From: Helianthus annuus
Lineage: Eukaryota > Streptophyta > Magnoliopsida > Asterales > Asteraceae
NCBI RefSeq assembly: GCF_002127325.2
Contig: NC_035433.2
Coordinates: 15,984,611 to 16,048,610, forward strand
Reading direction: 5' to 3'
DNA length: 64,000 nt
The notes below the pieces were generated by a model. It had not been told where the DNA came from and made no database searches. It saw nothing but the letters and a program-made list of their open reading frames with translations. The stretch's first letter is position 1. Each line of letters begins with the position of its first letter. Both the position numbers and the translations under genes were made by a program. Shown here piece after piece: positions 32,676 through 45,210 of this stretch.

Positions 32676-35600
32676 CTAGCCAGCGTCGTTAAGCATCGCG
32701 TCATCATGTATATCCCACAGCTCTAGAAAGCGTCTGACTTTATCCATTCTCTTGTACTTAGCTCCCATAAGTTTGTATCGAACAGTCTGAAAAATCAAAG
32801 AAATAATAATATCTGGAGGTCTCGTTTGATTTTTAAACAATCTAGCGTTTCGCTCTTGCCAAATGAAATACGCTGAAGCAGCTACTATGAGACGACTTGC
32901 ATAATTGAAAACCGATTTAGACGCACCTCTAGCTAAGAGCCAATTCGTCACATCTGTCCACTTCGGGTCAACCGTACCCATATTCACCTTATCCCTAACC
33001 GAGCACCAAATCTGAGCCGAGAACTTACATTCGAAGAACAGATGCTCGTGAGAGTCATTATTTTCGAAACACAATAGGCAACACATCATGTTCATGTTCT
33101 TTCTTCTCGTCAGATCCCATTGTAGAATTTTATCCTGAGTCAAAAGTTTCCTACGCATGATGAGCCACATAAGGAAAGCATGCCGAGGAATACATTGTGA
33201 AAACCATACCACATTCACCCAATCTACTTCCGTTTCCCTAGCTCGGATAGATTGCCACACACACGCAGACAAATGATCATACGATTTATCACCATCTTTC
33301 CAAAGAAATCTATCTCTACTATTCGAATTAAGCTGCAGGTTATCCAGTTGAATTAAAACCGGAAACAAATCTCGCCAAGCCGTAGGCCACTTCCAAGAAC
33401 CATCCGCCCACACATCCTTGACCGAATCATGAAGGGAGAACCCAGCTGCATGAATGATACGAGGGGATATGAAACTGGCTAAAGGCCCGCACTCACACCA
33501 ACGGTCATACCAAGCGGATGTCATCCCACCATCACCAAGCTTTGACCAAACATAATTCCTAATAATTGGTCGTAATGCGAAACCATAAGAGCTTTATTAA
33601 CATCTTGAAGTCTTCGCAACCCAAGGCCTCCTTCATATTTCGGCTTACATATAGAATTCCACGAAACCTTCGTTTTCCCTCTTTGAAAGGAACCATCTTG
33701 CGACCACAAAAAATTCCTCATCTTTGTTTCTAGCTCCTTGATAACCCTCGCCGGCAGAATTAACACAGAGGCCCAAAAAATGTGCATAGAGGATAGAACT
33801 GATAGAATAAGCTGAACTCTACCCGCAAAAGACAAGAGCCGATTCTTCCAATTCAAGATACGCTTCTCCAATCTCTCAATTAAAATACTACAATCTTTGT
33901 ATAGGAGCTTAGTCGAAATCAATGGGACCCCCAAATACCTGACTGGTAATTCACCTTCGACAAAAGGCATAATTCCTAGAATAGCCCCCTTGACATGCTG
34001 CGGAACATTACAAAAGAAACTGGTACTCTTTTGAACATTCGGAATCAAGCCAGACATACGAGAAAATTGAGAGAGAACATTCATAATACATGTAGCCGAT
34101 CTCACATCCCCTCTAGCAAACAGAAACAAATCATCCGCAAAGCAAAGATTGATGATGCGTTGACGATGACACTTGTTATGGAATCTGAAAGACGCATCAA
34201 TAGAGGAGGCATGTTGTAACTTACACGTCAAGACTTCCATCACCAACGTGAAAAGGTAAGGAGAGATAGGATCTCCTTGTCGAAGGCCACGTTTGCCCTT
34301 GAAGAAACCATGAACACTACCATTCACACAAACTGAATATGACGGAGTAGAAACGCAAAGCATAATCCACTTTATCATCATCTGGTTGAACCCGAATCCC
34401 AGTAAAACATCTTCAAGAAAATTCCAATCCACAGTATCATAAGCTTTTTGGATGTCAACCTTAAACGCACACCTAGGAGGCCCATAATCTTTATGATAAT
34501 TATGCATTAACTCCTGCGTAAGAAGAATATTGTCCGATATTTTTCGACCCGGAACAAAAGCTGATTGATTTATACTTACAATCTCATTAAGGGCCACCTT
34601 CAACCGATCAGACAGAATTTTACTAATACACTTGTAGATAACATTGCAACAAGCAATGGGACGAAAATCTTTTACCGTAGCAGGGGTAGTCATTTTAGGT
34701 AAAAGCACAATAAGTGTATGATTTATCTCCTGGAGCAACCGACCTGAACTAAAGAAATCCCTAACGGCATTTGTAACATCCGTACCAACAATTTCCCATG
34801 AGCTCTTAAAAAATGCCGCCGTGTACCCATCAGGACCCGGAGCTTTATCATTACCAATAGCAAACATGGCCGATTTGATCTCCTCCACTGTAATAGAACG
34901 AATCATGTCATCAGCAACGTTCTGACTTAGACGATTCTGAAAAATCTCCGGCGATAGAAACGAAGAGATATCACCTTCACTCCCTAAAAACGTCTCATAA
35001 TAGTTGACAAAAGCTTCAGGAACGGCCTGGCCTTCACAAAAAATCCCGTTTATATCAGTAATACCTTCAATACGAGTTCGATGGTTTCTAGTTTTCAGCG
35101 ACAAATGAAAAAATTTAGAGTTAGCATCCCCCGCTCGTAACCAAGCCACTTTAGATTTTTGCTTTAGAAAGCGTTCCTCATCAAGGCACGCTTCTTGGAA
35201 CAGTCGAGTAGCAATGACTTCTTCACGTCTAGCATTTTCATTGAAAGGATCTTTCTCTACATCCCTTTGAATAGCATCCAATTTCCCACGTAACTCTTCA
35301 ACCTTTTTGTGAAGATTTCCCTGTTTGAATAAAAGAGATCTAAGAGGAGACTTTAGGGCTCGAAGCTTTTTAACCAGGCGAAATTGATGCACTCCCGAAA
35401 TGGCCAGGTCCCAGTTATTCTTAACAACATCCAAAAAACCCGGTTTATGAACCAAAAAATTTGCAAACTTGAAAGAACTAGCTTTTTTCTTTACCATCTT
35501 GTTAATTCTAAGAATGCACGGGCAATGGTCAGAGACTCGATATGGTTGAAACATCGCCACCGCTTCCGGGTAGTCACTAACAAATTGAATGTTACTCATA

Positions 35601-36289
35601 GCCCTATCGATCTTCTTTAGTAAGCCGACCCCTTTCTTCGGCTTTTGAGTCCACGTGAAGTGGAACCCGATGCTTTTAATATCCGCCACTTGAAGATGAT
35701 TAACACATTCTTGAAACTCCCGCATACTAGTAGATATACCAGAGGATCCCATAGATTTATCTTCCAAGTTCAAAGCGGAGTTAAAGTCCCCCATTAAAAC
35801 CCAAGGTTTATTATCTACGAGAATTTTATGTCTAGCCAAGTGGCTCCACAATTCTCTCCTAGTGATATAGAAATTTGACGCATAAACAATCGAACAGAAG
35901 ATAACCTTTTTATCGCTTTTAATCATCATTTGAACATGTATCACTTGAGCCGTTTGATCTAAAACCATTATGTCAAACACATCCGGGTTCCATCCAATGA
36001 TGATACGAGTTCCTTTGTCATAATGGCCACCGTTAGACGTCCACTCCCAATTACGGAAAACTGAATTGCACACTTTATCAAGTTTACTAATCTCTACATG
36101 AGACTCAAGGATCGCACAAAAGCTAACACCATTCTCCTTCACCACCTGACGAACCTCATTTTGCTTTAGAGGGCGGTTCAACCCCCTAATATTCCAAGTA
36201 GCCAGACTAACCATCAGTAACCATTGGAGAAGGAGTGCTTGCCCCTTTAGCGTCGCTTGGTTTGGAGGAATCCCCCACCAGAAAATCAT
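32676..36289 (-). pseudogene. LINE1 ORF2: endonuclease and reverse transcriptase, frameshifted
   Basis: Enzyme of target-primed reverse transcription. The N-terminal apurinic-like endonuclease has ATWNIRGLN, GDFNSALN and SDHCPC. RT has KAPGPDGY, FRPIACCNVIYK, SAFVPGRKI, KVDIQKAYDTV, GLRQGDPISPYLF and CFADDLFLF. The C-terminal zf-RVT region has IPRHAFLMWL and HLFFECKFSAQIW. The likely start is MVSLATWN at 36214 rather than the first ATG at 36289. Comparison with LINE2 shows a deletion of about 130 bp near 33574, which shifts the frame; the remaining 282 codons follow in another frame. Confidence 0.92.
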
Positions 36290-36365
36290 TCGTCTCGTTA
36301 TATACTTCTATCACCTCCTCATCATCAGAGTCGTCAAAACCATCCCCATTATGTTGTTTACTACT

Positions 36366-37673
36366 TTACCCTTCATCCGCTTCAACCGAATTTAAAACAT
36401 CAAATGGGTTTGAGGATTGAAAATTCGGGCCAGCTGACTTAAGTTTCAAATCAGCTTTCCGACTATTAGAGATCGGTCTATACTCAAATTTTGGTTTCGG
36501 TGTAGGGATATTTATACCCGTTTTCCTGGCCACTTTCTTGTTCTGCACTCCCATATAGCCATCATCATCAACTCTAGGAGTAGCCTTCGTTTGCGATCTG
36601 CCTTGATTACCTGGTAACTTACCACCTTTCTGAATAGCAGGTTTCGGATTCTTAGGACAAGAGTCGTTAGAGTGACCGAAGACACAACATGACGAGCATC
36701 TTAAAGGATTCCATTCGTATTCAACGTACATCGTTTCCTTCATAAAACCATCACCGCTTAGGTTGGGGATAGCCATAGTTATTTTTTCTTTAAGCTCTTT
36801 GTCCGCTGTCACCTCAATAAGAGCACGTGCAAAGCTACTCCTACCCCAATTATCTACACACATAGACGTAGTATAGGAGTCAAGCATTTTCGGCTCACCT
36901 ATGGCAGTCGCAATCATACTAAGCCCGTCTTCCGTTTATGCAGCAATCGGAACTTCATGAACTTTAACCCAAACTTGAACGTTCTTAACCTCCTTCTTCT
37001 CTAACTTTGTAGTTGGTGTCCATTCTTGAAGGAAAAACGGTTGCGATCTAATAATCCACGGACCAGCAGCTAAAGCATCCAACATCCCTTTATGGTCTTC
37101 AAACTTAAAAAAGAAAAAGCCATTAGCGTTCATCATTGACTTCTGCAGACCAAACTTTTTCCAGTTAACCTTGACAAAATAATCCACCACCGGGTACGCA
37201 ATACGGTTGCCCAAAAAGTATCCATACAAAGTATTCGCTAACTTATCCTGTACGACCCGAACAGATTCCACAGGAAGAACGATATCACAATCCTCATGCT
37301 GCACCGCACAAGCAAGAGACCTGAAATTCACCTGTTGAACATTCTGATTTTTCACCGAATCCGCGTAAGATTTAGGTTTGATCAAATCCGCACCCTTGTT
37401 CCCAGTTTCATCCGTAGCCGACATTCCCTGCTCAAGATTAGCATCCAGCACCGGCTCCGTAATCTTTATTAGTTCATCAATCACATTGATTTTCCTCGGT
37501 TCCGATGGTATATTCTGAACAATTCCCCTACGCGGCAGCCGAGTATTACCATCAATCTTCAAAACCCTATTCGTAAACCCCTTGTTCAAGTTAGGAGGTT
37601 TCCCACGATCATGGACATCCCTATCATTCAACTTGGAACGATCAGCCAAATCAGAATCATCAACTCTCTCCAT
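36366..37673 (-). pseudogene. LINE1 ORF1: nucleic-acid-binding protein with zinc knuckle, one stop
   Basis: A protein of about 435 codons. The N-terminal half has a DUF4283-like region (YFLGNRIAYPVVDYFVKVNW, GPWIIRSQPFFLQEWTP); the C-terminal half has CSSCCVFGHSNDSC, a CX2CX4HX4C-type knuckle, then a Lys/Pro-rich tail. Plant L1 ORF1 proteins have this layout and coat the element RNA. TAA at 36936-36938 interrupts the frame just after VHEVPIAA; the sequence continues in the same frame afterwards. Start MERVDDSD follows a 412-bp leader. Confidence 0.88.
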
Positions 37674-38085
37674 TAAACAGAAAACTTAACAACCATGCAC
37701 GCAAATCAAGAGGCAATCCAGAAAATCTACGAGCAAGAAGACAGGAAACCCTAATCCTTTTAAAACCCTATTTTCAATCTATTTCCCTTAATCGATTAAA
37801 CCAGTGTTATCAATCTAGCTAAGTTAATCTCAGTTAACCGCAATCAACAGCAACTAGCTTAATAAATCAGGGTTTCGAATTGAAGAACAAGGCCGACGAT
37901 TTGAAAGAAAAAGAAAGAAAACCTAGTTTTGGATTGATCCCTAATGCTAACGAGTTCGTTATAGAATTTTGAATGCACAAAATTCTAATCACAGACTGTT
38001 ATACATCAGATCACAAAGAAAAACCAAGGAAATCATGATGAACAAAAATCGCCAAAAAGGAGAGAGAGCTAGGGTTTTATAAGTT
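37674..38085 (-). other. LINE1 5' untranslated region
   Basis: Noncoding, AT-rich, up to the target-site duplication. No ORF. Plant L1 promoters are internal, so promoter activity is possible, but no motif stands out. Confidence 0.6.
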
Positions 38086-38101
38086 AACTACTTTGATTAT
38101 T

Positions 38102-38195
38102 ATATATACTATGTTCAATATGATTGGTGGCTTGATCCTGGTCAGTCACGCTCCCAAGCGGTGATATTCCGCAGGTGGATTTTGGGGGTGTGACA
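38102..38195 (+). repeat. Element H 5' LTR, last segment
   Basis: Resumes after LINE1 and ends GGGGGTGTGACA at the primer site. Confidence 0.9.
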
Positions 38196-38198
38196 GAT

Positions 38199-38212
38199 TG
38201 GTATCAGAGCCA
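38199..38212 (+). other. Primer-binding site of element H
   Basis: TGGTATCAGAGCCA three bases past the LTR end. Confidence 0.92.
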
Positions 38213-38517
38213 TTGGTTATAGAGAACTTGGTTTTAATATGGGAAAACGTTTTTATTAAAACCAGACTATAACCAGAACAGTGCTCTCAACGATCCACAA
38301 CGACTCTTCGCTCCACGTGCAAGACTCAACATCCTAGGTAATAAGGTTTATATTTATTGCCTACATGCTAGAATTGCATAGAACTTTGCTCGTAGTATGC
38401 ATAGATTACATTGCTAATTACTTGTTATTGCTTGAGAACACCTATGTGCTTACACTCTTCTGTCATTGCACTATTCGCGAACCATTCTCACTTACACTAC
38501 TTTTACTATGAAGACCA

Positions 38518-39229
38518 ATGGCTGGACGCATTAACATGACTCAAGCCCATTGACGGCTCTTATCAATGAACAAGTTGCTGCGGCACTTGCAGCTGCAAAC
38601 GCAGGAGGTATACCCTGCAGTCGTAACTCATCCTAGAATCTTTAGATCCTACGTTCCTAAACAACTCTTATGTTTAACCTCGTTCTGTTCTTACACATTA
38701 GGTCAACACGCTCATCAGCCTGTATGTACTTTCAAGAACTTCATGGACTGTCGTCCAAGCACATTCAGTGGCACCGAGGGGGCAGTGGGACTCCTCCATT
38801 GGTTTGAGAAGCTAGAGTCAGTATTCGAAATGTGTGAATGCCCTGAGGCTCGCAGGGTTAAGTACGCCACTGGTACTTTGGAAGGAATCGCGTTAACTTG
38901 GTGGAACGCGCAAGTACAGATCCTAGGGTTGGTAGCTGCTAACGCCACCCCTTGGAATGATTTCAAGGAACTGATTAAACGTGAATACTGGACACGGGAA
39001 GATATTCACAAGTTGGAAGATGAGTTCTACCATCTGAAAATGACTGGGTCAGAAATCGAAGCTTATACTAAACGGTCGAACGAGCTGGCCGTGCTGTGTC
39101 CAACTATGGTGGACCCTCCAATTAAGCGTATTGAGTTGTACCTCAAGGGATTAGCGCCAGATATTCAGAGCCATGTGACATCGGCTAATCTTGATAATAT
39201 TCAGGCTATTCAGCGCCTTGCTCATCGTA
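38518..39229 (+). pseudogene. gag: Element H gag, first segment
   Basis: Starts MAGRINMTQA at 38518. A one-base deletion near 38550 shifts the frame relative to C and J. After the candidate intron (38608-38701) the capsid frame is open: QPVCTFKNFMDC, WFEKLES, ALTWWNAQV, KRIELYLKGLAP, as far as IQRLAHR, where solo LTR G enters. In the unspliced DNA a long open frame runs through the intron, but its N-terminal part (MNKLLRHLQLQ) is just the out-of-phase reading created by the deletion. Confidence 0.85.
38608..38701 (+). other. Candidate gag intron, element H (94 bp)
   Basis: GGAG|GTATACCC...ACACATTAG|GTCAACAC. Its length is not a multiple of three, yet splicing returns to the capsid frame. Confidence 0.6.
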
Positions 39230-40489
39230 GTGACAACTCGTATTTTAGAACTTACCGTTGTACTTAATGTAACGTATGTGCACCTTGTGTGATAATTCGA
39301 CATGTTGATTTAATGAATGGTTATGAGACTTTATTTATATTATGTGAATCTTTGTTGCCAAACACACCCCACCCGAAATATTCACCCCACACGAAAACAC
39401 CCTACACATTTAATTTGATCTCGGGCCACATAACTAACTGATCTCGGCCCACTTTACCTTGTGACTTATTATTGGATGTTGTATTTCAACCACCGGCCCA
39501 CTTTTGAGGATGTGTATTATATTGTTACGTGAAATCACAAAGTCAAACAAAAACCCTACTCCTCTTACTAGTCTTGGACGGCAGCCTCCCCTTATCGAAA
39601 CTCTACCCCTTTCTCGTAACATCATCCTAACGAATCAAACTCCTGGTTAGTGATTTCCCTTGCTTGAGTTGTTTTGATAATCATGTTGTATGAGTAAGAT
39701 TGATGTGCCGCATGAATATGATATGTAACCTATTTGTTGTGATTAGTGATGGCATGGATAATCATGAGGGTTTCCAATACGTAATTGATTATGCTCGTTT
39801 GGTTGACTGTGTGTGTTAAACGAGATGGAAGCCTAGACTAGGGTAGATGTTAATTATTTGCACATGTCCTTTAGGATAGACTTGATATGTGAATGTGTGC
39901 AATTTATTTGGTCCAATCACAGTATGATAACATAAGAAATTGTCGGCATTAATGCTTCAACCTTGCATGGAATTTGTCATGGATATGTGGGAGTGATGTG
40001 TGTGCCACTTATTAAAATCGGATAATATCATATATATATATATGTGTGCCGCATATTAATGACTTTGATGATAATTGCCGGCCATAATTGTTTATGTGGG
40101 TGAGTAAGTGGGGGTTAGTTATTTGATGATGAAACCGACCATGTGATCTTTCGGCTGTTGACTTATTGTTATGAAGTGATAGTTGAGGTCCAATGAGGAA
40201 TTTTTGTTATGCATCTTAGGTCCAATCGAAATTAATGGCACCATTCTCATTCATCAAAAGTTGTGCAGTGCATGTGTTTAATTAGAGTTGTCAGCCAACA
40301 TGTTTTGTATTGCATATGATTTAGGGGGGGGGGGTAGGTTCAACTCATAATCTTTTGTCAAAGGAGATGCCATCTCCGATTGGTGGGATGGGCGGCTATT
40401 AATGGCCATTGGCTGATCTTAACGGCCCAATAGGGTGCCAACCTGATTATTTCTTTGATGTAATATTGTTTATATTGTGCCGTTGTGTT

Positions 40490-40635
40490 GGCGAAACTCA
40501 TTCCGACGAATCACCGGTTGGCGAAACTGGATTTTAATTTCGCCAAGGGTGGTTGACGAATTAGAGGGGGTGTTTCGCCAAGGGTAGTTGGCGAAACAGA
40601 ATGTGTCTCGCCAATAAATGTGTTTCGCCAAATGT
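40490..40635 (+). repeat. TTGGCGAAAC hairpin array in LTR G
   Basis: About eight GGCGAAAC/GTTTCGCC-type motifs. TTGGCGAAA and TTTCGCCAA form a perfect 9-bp stem; neighbours are imperfect. Confidence 0.75.
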
Positions 40636-40974
40636 ATAACCTGTCCAGTAACTCAGTTTAATCCTGTTAAATGTTAACTGAGATATTTAACTGCTGTTAA
40701 GTGATGTGCATGACTTATGTGATATCGGTTACATACTAGTACTTCTATGATTATACCTATACGTGAACAACTTGGATATAAACTGATTATGCATACGTAC
40801 GTATTTAGGACGTGATTGATTTACTTTGAGCACATACTTAGCATACCGAGCAAACCCAAGGTGAGTTCACATTCCTACTAAGGCATGGGATTTCCGGGTC
40901 GTGGGAATGGGATAAAGGTTACCATTGACTAAGAACGTACATATGCTTTTCCTAGACTATCACCTACCATGATC

Positions 40975-41235
40975 CTCGGATGTCAGGACGGTTCCGTAGG
41001 TTAGGATAACACCTACGTGGTCATATGCCAATTACTGCCTCGGATGTCAGGCACGCACGTAAAACCTACGTGTACGCATTACTTACTTCTATCCTCGGTA
41101 CAAAGGATACGTACGTGAAACCCATGTACACCCCCGCGTCTCCTATCCTCGGTTGTGAAGGATACGTGCGTAAAACCTACGTACACCCCATACGCGCTAC
41201 TGTTCTCGGAAGAAGAACAGGGATGATACGAGTAG
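40975..41235 (+). repeat. ACGTAGG-type tandem repeats in LTR G
   Basis: About five degenerate units with (C/A)ACGTACGT or GTAAAACCTACGT and CCTCGG segments. Confidence 0.75.
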
Positions 41236-41676
41236 TTGATAAGAATAGTCTAGTGGTCACATAACATGGGAATCCCCCACCTGTATAACTTACTATCGGC
41301 CCAGTAGAGCCACCCGTTACTTACTGTTACGCACTTACTTACTGTGAACTCGCTCAACTAGTTGTTGACTCTCTGCTGCATGCCTTGCAGGACCTTAGGT
41401 ACTTATGGAGCTTGCACTGGAGGAGCGGGTCGTTGTGGGATTCGGATCGTAGACTTTATGTTAAACAATTGAACTTATAACTTTACTTTGGATTTTCATT
41501 ATTACGCTTCCGCATTTGATACTATGCATGGTTTGGAACATCAGTCGTATTGATTTGGGTATTACAAACTATATTATTTATATTATGCTATGTTCAATAT
41601 GATTGATGGCTTGATCCTGGTCGCGTCACGCTCCCAAGCGGTGGTACTCCGCGTGTGGATTTTTGGGGGTGTGACA

Positions 41677-43252
41677 GTATTACGGATCAGGAAGTGGAAC
41701 AGAACAAGCTGCCAAAACGTATCAGTGCTACCACTACTGCTGTTACTACTTCTGCTACTCCTAGTGACAACAAAAGAAAATGGGATGGGGATTCTAGTAA
41801 AGGTTCAGCTTCAGTTCAGTCACAGGTTCAGCAGCGAAAGACTGACAGTTATCAGAGTCCCAGTCAGCACTCTTCAGGCAATCAGGGGCAGGGTGGATAT
41901 CGGGGAATTCACCCATTGTGTAATAGGTGCAACAGGCACCACAGTGGACGGTGTCGTAAGGAGCGTTGTCAGAGATGTCTCAAGATAGGGCATGACGCGA
42001 AAGACTGCAGGAGTTCGCAACCTGCAAATCAGAATCAGCAATACCCACCACCAGCTCCACAGAATCAGCATCAGCAGCAGCAACAGCAGGGCAACAGGGG
42101 ATGTTTTCACTGTGGGGCTGAAGGTCATTTCAAGCGTGATTGTCCCCAGTTGAACCAGAACCATAATCGCAACAATAACAACAATCAGGGAAATGGCAAC
42201 AACAACAACAATGGTGGGAACAACAACGGCAACGAAGCTAGGGGACGAGTATTTGTGCTGGGGCAGGGAGAAGCGAGAAATGATCCCAACGTAGTCATGG
42301 GTAAGTTTCTTCTTGACGACTTATATGTTACTGTATTGTTTGATTCGGGTGCGGATACAAGTTACGTGTCATTGAAAGTTAGCCAAATGTTAAAACGTGC
42401 ACCAACTCCCCTAAACACCAAACATGTTGTAGAATTAGCTAATGGTAAAAGTCTAGAAGCAACACACATAGTTCAGGGTTGTACTCTTATCCTCGCTGGT
42501 CAGACTTTCTCCATCGACCTCATTCCTATAGTTCTGGGTAGTTTCAACATCGTCGTCGGCATGGATTGGTTGTCCAAGCAGCAAGCAGAGATCCTATGTA
42601 AGGAGAAGATCATTCGTATTCCTCGTTCTGGTAAGGAACCTCTCGAAGTTCAAGGCGACAAGAGTGGTGCAGTGGTTGGCATCATCTCTTTCCTGAAGGC
42701 TCAGAAAGGTTTATGAAATGGTCATACTGCCATTTTGGCATTAGTTAATGATGCATCGACGAAAGAGAAAAGAATAGAGGATATTCCAGTTGTACGCGAA
42801 TTTCCTCAAGTGTTTCCTGAAGAATTACCTGGTCTACCGCCTCATCGCCAAGTCGAGTTTCAAGTCGAGCTAGCTCCAGGAGCAGCACCTATAGCTCGCG
42901 CACCGTATCGTTTAGCTCCAACTGAATTGGAAGAACTGTCTAAGCAACTACAAGAGCTCTTGGATAAAGGCTTCATTCGTCCAAGCTCTTCGCCTTGGGG
43001 AGCTCCAGTATTATTCGTGAAAAAGAAGGATGGCACTTTCAGGATGTGTATAGATTACCGCGAACTGAACAAGGTCACAGTGAAGAACCGTTATCCTCTT
43101 CCACGCATCGACGACTTATTCGACCAGTTGCAGGGGTCGAGTTACTATTCCAAGATTGATCTAAGGTCAGGATATCATCAGCTGAGAGTCCGGGATGAGG
43201 ACGTCTCCCAGATAGCATTCAGAACTCGCTACGGTCACTACGAGTTTCTAGT
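41677..43252 (+). pseudogene. gag-pol: Element H gag-pol, second segment (Gag end to RT)
   Basis: Continues gag after LTR G: linker, zinc knuckles CQRCLKIGHDAKDC and [14 protein letters not shown] (41960-42145), Gln/Asn-rich stretch, protease [10 protein letters not shown] (about 42345), then RT through YRELNKV and [11 protein letters not shown] to YEFLV, where J enters at 43253. Stop TGA at 42714-42716, where C has CGA. The frame is otherwise maintained. Confidence 0.9.
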
Positions 43253-45196
43253 TGTCACACCCCCAAAATCCACCTGCGGAATATCACCACTTGGGAGCGT
43301 GACTGACCAGGATCAAGCCACCAATCATATTGAACATGTAATTAATAAGTAAAAGTAAATTTCATTCAATCACCAATATGAAAGGTGTTCAAAACACAAG
43401 TATGTTACCACTGTTTAGCGGAAGCGTATAAATAAAACCCAACATAAATAAGTATGTAATGTCATAAAGTGTTTAACAAACAATCACGATCCATGCTCCA
43501 CAACGACCTGCTCCTCCCTGTGCAAGCTCCATGTATCTAACGACCTGCAAGGCATGTAACAGAGGATCAACAACTAGTTGAGCGAGTTCACAGTTTATAG
43601 TTCAGTAATTGTAATAGTGTAGTAAGCCTTGTATTCGTTCATTAAGTCATGTATCGTAATAGTTCGTATCGCGGCCCTCTAGGCATGTATGCGAAGATTA
43701 GGGAAAGTTCCCAAGTATTCTAGACTAGGTATATTTGTATCGCGGCCACCCGGCATGTGTGCGAAGTTTAGTGTATAGTTCGCGGCCTTCCTAGGCATGT
43801 GTACGAAGATTAGTCATATTATCGCGGCCAACCCTGGCATGTGTGCGAAGATCAGTTCTATTAGTATCACTAGTCTAGTCGTATCTTATCAATAACCCTT
43901 CCTCACCCGAGGACCATATCACTAAGTCCCATAAGCTAGGTAAGTACAAGTAAATAATCCAAACCCATTCCCACCCTGGGAACCCCATGCCTTGGCTGTG
44001 TGAACTCACCTTGGTTTGCTCGGTATGCTATGTTATGTGTTCACAAGTAATCAGTCAAGTCCTATTGCATGCACGTGTAATAAATCAGTTCATGTTCGTA
44101 ATGATACGCATGCAATCTATGTCATAACATGTACTTAAGCCATTATCACGTATCACGTAAGCAGATAAACAAAGTCGTGCAATTCATGTTTCATGTAAGT
44201 GTCATTTACAGTTTGCACTATCATGGTTATTCATAACATACTTGGCAGGGTTAACATACGTAACGGAATAATAAACTAACAGAGTTAATTATCTAATTGA
44301 GTTCACAAACAATTAGGTTATCTGCTTACCAACAAAACTAAAGTTCATTTGTTTAACAAAGTTGCATACTCGGACATGGCACCCTTACAAAACTCGGACA
44401 AGAAGTGGGGGGGGGGGGGGTTTCCTTGATCAAAAAGTCGGAAAAAGGGGGTGGGGGTTAAAACTCGGACAGGGGGTTTGGGGGCCAAGAAACTCGGACC
44501 AAAAAGGTGGGGGCGGGCTTCACAAGGTCGGACAAGAGGGTAAGGGTTTGAAACTCGGACCAAGTGATCAAGGGGTCACAAAGTCGGACCACCCTCCCCT
44601 TTAACAAAACTCAGACACCTAAAAGTTACATCAAAAGTCGGATCCCATAGCATCTTGTCAAAACTCGGACAAGACAGTGTTTAAGAAAACTCGGACCAAA
44701 CAACACTTAAGAATTCGGACCCCTTACTAGGGTTTAAAGGTCGGACAATCAAACAATCAATAAACAATTACCTTGAATTGATTCTAGTTAGAGTATGGAA
44801 ATCAAGAGTGATGAATAGCTTGTGCCTAGGATGAAGATGATGATGATTGCCAGAGAATCAGAGAATGAAAGTACGTGTTTTGTTTTGTGTAATGATTAGT
44901 GAAAAGGGATTAGGGTTAAGTATGATTTAAGTTTCACTAATTACTCTATGCACCCTCAATTATTATCTATTACATGTTACAGGCACAAGATGTATATTTC
45001 ACAGTTTCATCACCACTTTCAATTATTTGTCAAATCTTTCAAAATTTACATATAACCATGCACAATCACACAATACACTTCATTTTATCAAAACGTTACA
45101 GTTCTACAACAAATTATTTGTGCAAATAAATAACTAAACAAACAATGAACGTGCAATAAATGCGAAATTGGAATCTTAGAAACTCGAGTTGTCACA
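43253..45196 (-). repeat. Element J 3' LTR (1.94 kb, internal deletion)
   Basis: Nearly identical to 50307-52747 but 497 bp shorter. The missing block lies between GGTCGGAC and AATCAAACAATC near 44747; the bases GAC occur at both edges in the longer copy. Contains a poly(G) run of about 14 (about 44407). Confidence 0.93.
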
Positions 45197-45210
45197 TTAT
45201 CCCCAACTTG
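45197..45210 (-). other. Polypurine tract of element J
   Basis: Minus strand CAAGTTGGGGATAA adjoining the 3' LTR; identical to H 55264-55277. Confidence 0.85.

Larger units (their letters stand above)
32476..38085 (-). mobile_element. LINE1: near full-length L1-type LINE in the H 5' LTR
   Basis: 5,610 bp between 16-bp duplications. On the minus strand: 5' UTR (38085-37674), ORF1 (37673-36366), ORF2 (about 36214-32676), 3' UTR and a short poly(A) (T run at 32476-32482). Just before the tail it has the hairpin GGGTAA/TTACCC, shared with LINE2. ORF1 has one stop; ORF2 has a frameshifting internal deletion. Confidence 0.93.
39230..41676 (+). repeat. Solo LTR G (family 2) in element H gag
   Basis: 2,447 bp, plus orientation, ending GGGGGTGTGACA at 41676 followed by GTATTACGG, where gag resumes. 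The left junction reads GTA-GTGACAACTCG, as if a GTATT duplication and the first T of the LTR lost three T's together. It carries GGCGAAAC hairpins and an ACGTAGG array. Confidence 0.85.

Noticed and set aside
38566..38701. Alternative Gag N terminus of H (MNKLLRHLQLQ...) reading through the candidate intron
   Set aside because: It is the out-of-phase reading of a sequence that in C and J encodes LINEQVAAAL. A one-base deletion in H made it look open.
40028..40042. AT microsatellite in LTR G
   Set aside because: A short TATATA run without further structure; ordinary in plant DNA.
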